A stretch of DNA of 15,086 bases, taken from positions 1 through 15,086 of the forward strand of contig JACWAO010000103.1 in NCBI GenBank assembly GCA_014874305.1, in the 5' to 3' direction. The position numbers and the translations under genes are program-made. The DNA comes from Candidatus Colwelliibacteriota bacterium (GTDB lineage: Bacteria > Patescibacteriota > Minisyncoccia > UBA6257 > Colwellbacteraceae). Positions 7,913-12,476 of this stretch are shown piece by piece. The notes beneath the pieces were generated by a model, which was given only the letters and a program-made list of their open reading frames with translations, searched no databases and was not told the origin of the DNA. Numbering within the stretch: the stretch's first letter is position 1; the number at the start of each line of letters is the position of its first letter.

Positions 7913-8797
7913 CTAGAGCTCGTCAACCATTTCGCTGAAAGACGGAATGCTTAGTTCGCTATTTAATTCTTTCACCGTGCTTAATACGCGGTTTAGCTTA
8001 TTCTCTTTCTCCTCGTTAATCTTGACGTCGAGATCGTACTTCTCCTTGAATTTTTGGAGCATCTCATATTTGGAAACCGTCGTGGAAAAAACATGATAAA
8101 TTCCGCTTTTGGGATACTTTTCTCTGTTACTCATTATCTCGTCGCAAATCTTACCAAACTGCTTCGTGGTAATCCCATTCCAGTAATGTTCCGCGAAACC
8201 GTTAATCTCCTTGTTTGGTTGGTGCAAAAACCATTCCAAAAGCCCGGTAAAACTCTCAAGTTCTTTGCCGATAATGGATGTTCTAATAGTCAAACAGTTT
8301 TCCGGCTCTCCTAAACTCTTAGTTAATCCATAAATATCAACCGGAGTTTTTGGAGAATTCTCGTCATAAGGGAATCCCTCCTTGCCGTTATATACGCAAT
8401 CGGTCGTTATGTGAATTAGTCTGTCCTGAAATATATTAGTCAGAACGTGCGGCAAGGCGCCGTTTATAAAAAACGTCATAGCGGGGTTTTCCATTGAAAA
8501 TGGAATCGTTACACCGATACTGTTAATGACAAAATCAACATCCCCTACCTTATCAAGGAAACCGCTTATATACTCTCCGGGGTATCCTTTCTTTTCCAAA
8601 AAATTATTATAGACACCATCGGCATCGAACTCGTAAACATCGTGGTCCTGCGTCCCTCCGTACGCTTTTTCCAACAACCCTATTTTTTCTTTGTTCCTTA
8701 CTGTGAGCGCTAAATCGTACTTGTCCTTTAATACGTCATAAATCGCACTGCCAAGCATTCCAGTCGCTCCCAAGATTAATACTCTTTTTTTATTCAT
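7913..8797 (-). CDS. RmlD/WbvR-like NDP-4-keto-6-deoxyhexose reductase (SDR)
   Basis: A 294-residue short-chain dehydrogenase/reductase of the sugar-nucleotide reductase type. It has the dinucleotide-binding GATGMLG (10-16), the active-site strand TTDCVYNG (131-138), the YxxxK catalytic pair in YGLTK (156-160) and the substrate-side segments LTIRTSIIGKELE (169-181) and YWNGITTKQF (205-214). The family normally reduces the 4-keto group of a 6-deoxy sugar nucleotide. The TIRTSIIG and NGITT segments resemble the WbvR-like group working on UDP-linked sugars more than classical dTDP-rhamnose RmlD, an impression from memory. It lies one base upstream of the 2-epimerase, so the two probably act in succession. 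A possible promoter lies in the 62-base gap before it. Confidence 0.88.
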   Translation of the reverse strand: MNKKRVLILGATGMLGSAIYDVLKDKYDLALTVRNKEKIGLLEKAYGGTQDHDVYEFDADGVYNNFLEKKGYPGEYISGFLDKVGDVDFVINSIGVTIPFSMENPAMTFFINGALPHVLTNIFQDRLIHITTDCVYNGKEGFPYDENSPKTPVDIYGLTKSLGEPENCLTIRTSIIGKELESFTGLLEWFLHQPNKEINGFAEHYWNGITTKQFGKICDEIMSNREKYPKSGIYHVFSTTVSKYEMLQKFKEKYDLDVKINEEKENKLNRVLSTVKELNSELSIPSFSEMVDEL

Positions 8798-8816
8798 AGA
8801 TTTTAAGTCTAACCCC

Positions 8817-8846
8817 AGAATACCCCTTATTCGCGAGGCGGGTCAA
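8817..8846 (-). promoter_or_regulatory. Possible internal sigma-70-type promoter before the reductase gene
   Basis: On the minus strand TTGACC (8846-8841), an 18-base spacer and TATTCT (8822-8817) precede the reductase ATG at 8797. They lie in the only gap of more than 20 bases within the operon. The match to the -35/-10 consensus is good but such pairs arise by chance. Confidence 0.35.
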
Positions 8847-8859
8847 ATTTCTTATGTAG

Positions 8860-9318
8860 TTATCTATTCTCCACTTCCCAAATTGCTTTGCCCCAGTAAT
8901 CCGCAGGCAAGCGGTAATCGTCGCCTTTAGACTCCTCGAGACTGGATGTAGAGAAAAATATTATCTTAGTTCCTTTCTCAAGTGGTTTAAAACCGTTGGC
9001 GTATCCCGAGGGAATAAACAATAGGGAGGGCTTTCTGGCCGATAAAACGAATCTATTCACCTTCTCGTTTTTATCGGGATTCGCAAAATCACTGACTTTT
9101 ACCGCCGCCACTATGGCCGAGCCGGAAACGACTAATACGTATTTAGCTTCTTTGGCGTGGCCGTGGAAAGCGCGAATAGTATCGGTGGAAAAATTCTCCA
9201 CCATATAAAATCTTTTAACGCCATTAAAGTTAAAATCATTAGCAAAGGTTAGCTGTCCTCTATCATCAACGGCTATGCCTCCTTCTATTATTTTCGGCTC
9301 GTTAGTCAAGTTTTCCAT
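8860..9318 (-). CDS. RmlC-like cupin sugar-nucleotide epimerase/isomerase
   Basis: A 152-residue single-domain cupin resembling dTDP-4-dehydrorhamnose 3,5-epimerase and the FdtA/WxcM-type ketoisomerases. It shows DDRGQL (18-23), RAFHGH (49-54, with the His expected to be the catalytic base of the RGLHYQ motif), IPSGYANGF (102-110) and STSSLEESKGDDYR (123-136). It would epimerise or isomerise a 4-keto sugar nucleotide. It is shorter than typical RmlC (about 180 residues). By eye, Phe occupies the position of the RmlC catalytic Tyr (FFSTS where RmlC has Y-K-x-T-D), so its exact chemistry may differ. The ATG at 9318 lies 17 bases inside the preceding SDR gene with no Shine-Dalgarno, implying coupled translation. 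Confidence 0.85.
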   Translation of the reverse strand: MENLTNEPKIIEGGIAVDDRGQLTFANDFNFNGVKRFYMVENFSTDTIRAFHGHAKEAKYVLVVSGSAIVAAVKVSDFANPDKNEKVNRFVLSARKPSLLFIPSGYANGFKPLEKGTKIIFFSTSSLEESKGDDYRLPADYWGKAIWEVENR

Positions 9319-10276
9319 CTTCGTTTAAACTGGCGATGTATCGCGCGTTGAAATACACGTCATTTTCAACGTACTTAACTCTCTTTGTGGAGATAACATC
9401 GAAAATTTCCTTGACACCATCTTCGACGGTGTAGACTTTCTGGAGTTTCAACACTCCATCCCTCTCGGCCTTGGCCGTAGAGGCGTGATAATTTCTCTGA
9501 TCCTCAAACTTTTGTTCGACGTACTCTATCTTGCATCCGGTTATCTTGGCTATCTCTGCGCCAAGGTCTTTTATCTGATAATTAGAGGTCGCGAAGTTAT
9601 AAACCCCTTTCCAAGGATTTTTTACTCCATTCACCAGAACTTCGCCAACATTTTTCACGTGCACCAGTGGCCGCCATTGCGATCCGCCGAACACGGAAAG
9701 CTTTCCGTTAATAACGGCGTTGGCGGTCATATAATTACCAGCAAGGTCCATCCTGACGCGGGAATACGTGTCCGACAATCCATAAACGGTTCCGAGCCGG
9801 ACGATAAAGCTGTTCTTATTCTTAAGAAACTCCTCGCATTTTATCTTTGTCTGCGCGTAAAGAGAAAGAGGGTTCGGCGTTGATTCCTCGTCAACCTCGG
9901 CATCATTTTTCCCATAAACCGAGCAGGTAGAAACAAAAACTATCCTGCCATTATAATTATTGGCCAGCCACTCCACAGAGTCCTGGTTTACTGCCACGGT
10001 TAGTTCGGGTTTTACCTGGCAAGCCCCATCTCCCACTATCGCGGCCAGCCATATTACCGCGGAATAATTAGGCAGTACCTTGGCCAATTTTTCCGTATCT
10101 CTGACATCCCCGTATATAAAATCAACTGGTTTAAGATACTGATGCTCGTATAATAAGTTGTCATAAACGGTAAACGGGATATTTTGTTTCGTTAAAATGT
10201 CCGTAACCGCTCCTCCTATATACCCCGCTCCCCCGACTACCAGAACGCGGTTTTCACTATTATTTTGTTCATTCAT
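9302..10276 (-). CDS. Extended SDR: NAD-dependent sugar-nucleotide epimerase/dehydratase
   Basis: A 324-residue extended short-chain dehydrogenase acting on an NDP-sugar. It has GGAGYIGG (15-22, NAD binding), an acidic YDN after strand 2 (38-40), GDVRD (56-60), STCSVYG (116-122) with the active-site Ser/Thr, the YxxxK pair in YAQTK (140-144), and sugar-site segments GTVYG (162-166) and WRPLVHV (201-207). This is the GalE/RmlB/Gmd-like superfamily. It lacks the look of the CapD/FnlA/WbvB 4,6-dehydratases that usually start UDP-deoxyaminosugar pathways, so it may be a 4-epimerase or act on a later intermediate. The precise reaction cannot be fixed from sequence. It starts 18 bases after the TPR gene and overlaps the cupin gene by 17 bases. 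Confidence 0.88.
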   Translation of the reverse strand: MNEQNNSENRVLVVGGAGYIGGAVTDILTKQNIPFTVYDNLLYEHQYLKPVDFIYGDVRDTEKLAKVLPNYSAVIWLAAIVGDGACQVKPELTVAVNQDSVEWLANNYNGRIVFVSTCSVYGKNDAEVDEESTPNPLSLYAQTKIKCEEFLKNKNSFIVRLGTVYGLSDTYSRVRMDLAGNYMTANAVINGKLSVFGGSQWRPLVHVKNVGEVLVNGVKNPWKGVYNFATSNYQIKDLGAEIAKITGCKIEYVEQKFEDQRNYHASTAKAERDGVLKLQKVYTVEDGVKEIFDVISTKRVKYVENDVYFNARYIASLNEDGKLD

Positions 10277-10294
10277 AAATTATAAAACTTTAAT

Positions 10295-10948
10295 TTATTT
10301 TTTCGGCGATTTGGAAGGACTAGCGGCTTCAAGTTGTTTGACTATCTGCTGTGTATTAGCATCGGCCGGCCAGTAAGTTAATATCTGCCTGGCAACCCCA
10401 AGGGCATCCTTACTATCCCCTTCGCTTAGATAAACAGCAAGCTCCCCATAAAGGAACTGCGGCCTCCTAGGACTATACTTCAACCCCTCCTCGTAGTATT
10501 GCAGTGCCTTGTCGAGATACGAGACGTTGTGGTAATTCTCACCCAGAGACCGGTATATGCTCCCCATAACCAGGAAGTTCTGGACGAAGTTCGCGCCAGT
10601 TCCGGAATCGATAATGGGCTGGGTGTATTTCAACGCGAAGTTCGTAATCTCCTGCGCGGCCGCTTCGGGAACGCTGGTTGCGTTAGCTAATGTATTCTGG
10701 ATGGTTGAGTCCATTTGTCTTACAACCTCATACTGCCCAATCGGCGACGGAATATTAAGGGTGTTTTGGAAACTGTCTTCGAACTGCTGGAGAGTTATCT
10801 CCCGCCCCTGCCCGTTACCCTGAATCGCCGTCATCGTGTTGATAAGAGAGGCGGATTTTTCATACGGTAAATACGAGCCGTAATATATAAGACCGGCCAT
10901 TACCAATGCCGTCAATATTCCTAAAATTTTTTTAGCTTCTTGGTCCAT
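10295..10948 (-). CDS. Membrane-anchored TPR protein, companion of the O-antigen polymerase-like gene
   Basis: A 217-residue protein with one N-terminal membrane helix (about 8-28, ILGILTALVMAGLIYYGSY), a linker, and about two tetratricopeptide-type helical hairpins (about 121-160 and 163-194, the latter with ELAVYLSEGDSKDALGVAR). It ends in a Lys-rich tail. In many uncultivated bacteria, O-antigen ligase-family proteins carry such a TPR region as a C-terminal extension of the same chain; here it is a separate gene, directly downstream and overlapping the polymerase gene by 17 bases. The ATG at 10948 is preferred over a TTG at 10972. Its likely role is to organise or regulate the polymerase or ligase at the membrane, an inference from position and architecture. 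Individual TPR consensus residues are only moderately conserved. Confidence 0.75.
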   Translation of the reverse strand: MDQEAKKILGILTALVMAGLIYYGSYLPYEKSASLINTMTAIQGNGQGREITLQQFEDSFQNTLNIPSPIGQYEVVRQMDSTIQNTLANATSVPEAAAQEITNFALKYTQPIIDSGTGANFVQNFLVMGSIYRSLGENYHNVSYLDKALQYYEEGLKYSPRRPQFLYGELAVYLSEGDSKDALGVARQILTYWPADANTQQIVKQLEAASPSKSPKK

Positions 10949-12329
10949 ATTTTCTGAATTGATAATTGGCAAACGCCAGGAACAGCATAATGTTTATGTA
11001 CGTCGGCAGAACGTCAAACAACACTATCCCCTGCACAAGATAAGCGACAGGCATCGCGAGGAGCAACCCTTGTTGAACTACAGACAACGGGTGCGTAATC
11101 TCGCGTTGTCTTTCCCCCTCATGATGCGCTATTTTCCTGCCGCCAAACCTCTTAAAGAACTGGGAGAAGAACACCGCGAAGACACCAAGGAAAGCGAGCA
11201 GTCCGACGGCTCCGGTTTCGGCCAGATAGTCGAAATAAACGCTGTGAGCGCGATCGAACCACGTCTCAGAGCTCTGAACTGTCGGATCGTAATAACTCGT
11301 GTTGAAATGCTTATCGAAGACGGCGCTATACTCCTCCGGCCCCCATCCGAAAACCGGCCTGTTCTTCCAACCGTCAATCGCTTCCTGCCAGGCCCAGAAC
11401 CTGGTTTTAAACGTTGTCGCCGTAACCGAGATGTGCAGGTAGCGGTCGCAGATACTGCAGTTCTGGATCTTATCCACATACTTCTGCGCGCCGAAGAAAA
11501 GAGCCGCCAAAACGATGAAAACAGCAAGGACTATCTGACTCCACTTCCTGAGCAAGCTTCTCTTTGGAGCTCTAATTGCCAAATAAATAAGAAAAGCGAA
11601 GATGGCGGCTCCGAGCCCCACTATAGCGCCCCTCGTCTGAGTCAAGAGCATAAACCCGAAGAATATGGCCACGCATATTCCCAAAAGCCATTTTACCCAA
11701 GTCAGAACATCTTTTTTAGATATAAGGAAGAGGGCGTAAAAAATAGAAAAGATCATAAACGTGCCGGCGTAGTCCGCGTTTCCCAGCGTTCCGCTAAGAC
11801 GGGAAAGCAGGCCGGCCGGCCCTATGAAAAACGGGAGCTTGAATGCCGCGGCCATTCCGTAAGCCACGACCGCCAGCGAGATCCAAATCATCACGTTAAA
11901 CGCCCTGGACCAATCAGACTCCTTTTTGAAAATCGCCGCGGCTAAAAGAAACAAGGCGGTATAATGCAAAATTTGGAATCCTCCCTCGCCTCTCTCAAAA
12001 TTAGACCAGAAAGAAAACCATGGATTAATCCCAAATATACAGGATAGGACGAAGGCGATGGCAAAAGCCGAAACAGCGAGAACCAAGGGCTGTTCAATAG
12101 CTAAACGCTTCAGCCAGCCGATCTTTTTTACGCCCTCGTTTTCCGGTTTTACCTTCTTCTCGTCCTTCTCCCATCCCCAGTAAAGCGCGAAGGCGATTAT
12201 CGCCAGGTCTATGGCTACGCGGAAGAAAACTGCCTTACCCACTATGTAGGGAAAGTACAAGGTGGGGGCCACGATTAAAACGCTAAAAAGAGACGCGTAA
12301 AGAAAAAACTTAGCTATCTTTAAATACAT
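10932..12329 (-). CDS. O-antigen polymerase/ligase family membrane protein (Wzy/WaaL superfamily)
   Basis: A 465-residue protein with about a dozen hydrophobic segments (including about 8-30, 34-53, 81-101, 187-203, 211-232, 267-286, 374-393 and two near the C-terminus). It belongs to the Wzy_C (PF04932) type: GTLGNADYAGTF (180-191), QTRGAIVGL (231-239), RFWAWQEAIDGW then FGWGPEEY (about 310-334), and FDRAHSVYFDYLAETG (358-373) in the large external loop. It would polymerise lipid-linked repeat units or ligate finished glycan to a lipid or protein acceptor; sequence alone does not separate these. A CxxC (Cys291, Cys294) sits just before the large loop. It is the first gene of the long minus-strand operon, with its own promoter candidate. 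No Shine-Dalgarno precedes the ATG at 12329. The TPR gene starts inside its 3' end. Confidence 0.9.
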   Translation of the reverse strand: MYLKIAKFFLYASLFSVLIVAPTLYFPYIVGKAVFFRVAIDLAIIAFALYWGWEKDEKKVKPENEGVKKIGWLKRLAIEQPLVLAVSAFAIAFVLSCIFGINPWFSFWSNFERGEGGFQILHYTALFLLAAAIFKKESDWSRAFNVMIWISLAVVAYGMAAAFKLPFFIGPAGLLSRLSGTLGNADYAGTFMIFSIFYALFLISKKDVLTWVKWLLGICVAIFFGFMLLTQTRGAIVGLGAAIFAFLIYLAIRAPKRSLLRKWSQIVLAVFIVLAALFFGAQKYVDKIQNCSICDRYLHISVTATTFKTRFWAWQEAIDGWKNRPVFGWGPEEYSAVFDKHFNTSYYDPTVQSSETWFDRAHSVYFDYLAETGAVGLLAFLGVFAVFFSQFFKRFGGRKIAHHEGERQREITHPLSVVQQGLLLAMPVAYLVQGIVLFDVLPTYINIMLFLAFANYQFRKYGPRS

Positions 12330-12350
12330 TTCGTAAGGACTAATTATTTG

Positions 12351-12382
12351 AACAACTATTTCAGTATACAGAAATAGTTGTT
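12351..12382. repeat. Perfect 12-bp inverted repeat, candidate operator over the operon promoter
   Basis: Arms AACAACTATTTC (12351-12362) and GAAATAGTTGTT (12371-12382) are exact reverse complements, separated by eight bases whose core, GTATAC, is itself palindromic. The whole 32 bases are symmetric except for the A/A pair flanking the core. Neither strand has a T-run after it, so it does not look like a terminator. It covers the -10 box of the polymerase operon and resembles a dimeric repressor site, or a hairpin in the 5' leader. Confidence 0.6.
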
Positions 12383-12390
12383 TATAGCAA
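12363..12390 (-). promoter_or_regulatory. Probable promoter of the long glycan operon
   Basis: On the minus strand TTGCTA (12390-12385), a 16-base spacer and TATACT (12368-12363) lie 33 bases before the polymerase ATG. The -10 falls exactly at the centre of the inverted repeat. It sits downstream of the terminator of the preceding surface-protein gene, where a new transcription unit must begin. Confidence 0.45.
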
Positions 12391-12394
12391 TAAC

Positions 12395-12426
12395 AAAGCC
12401 CCCGCGTAGAAATACGCGGGGGCTTT
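12395..12426 (-). terminator. Intrinsic terminator after the surface-protein gene
   Basis: A perfect 14-bp stem, AAAGCCCCCGCGTA (12395-12408) with TACGCGGGGGCTTT (12413-12426), and a four-base loop lie 51 bases beyond the surface-protein stop. On the minus strand it is followed by TTTGTTATT. The longer T-run is on the plus strand, so it could work in both directions, but no plus-strand gene ends here. The 50 bases between it and the stop show nothing else clear. Confidence 0.88.
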
Positions 12427-12476
12427 TTCCTGCTCGCCTATTATCTCAAGCTAGGCAAGTAGTTTATCTACCACTC

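Noticed and set aside
10925..10950. Programmed ribosomal frameshift joining the polymerase and the TPR protein
   Set aside because: The required shift is +1 (or -2), the A7 run lies after the stop codon of the first frame, and an ordinary ATG is available for the second gene.
10959..11945. A 328-codon plus-strand open frame opposite the polymerase gene
   Set aside because: It is antisense to a gene with clear family motifs, its translation is rich in Arg, Glu and Pro with no recognisable domain, and it has no ribosome binding site. It is a codon-bias shadow.
12351..12382. The perfect inverted repeat as an intrinsic terminator
   Set aside because: No T-run follows on either strand, the stem is AT-rich, and a far better GC-rich terminator lies at 12395-12426.
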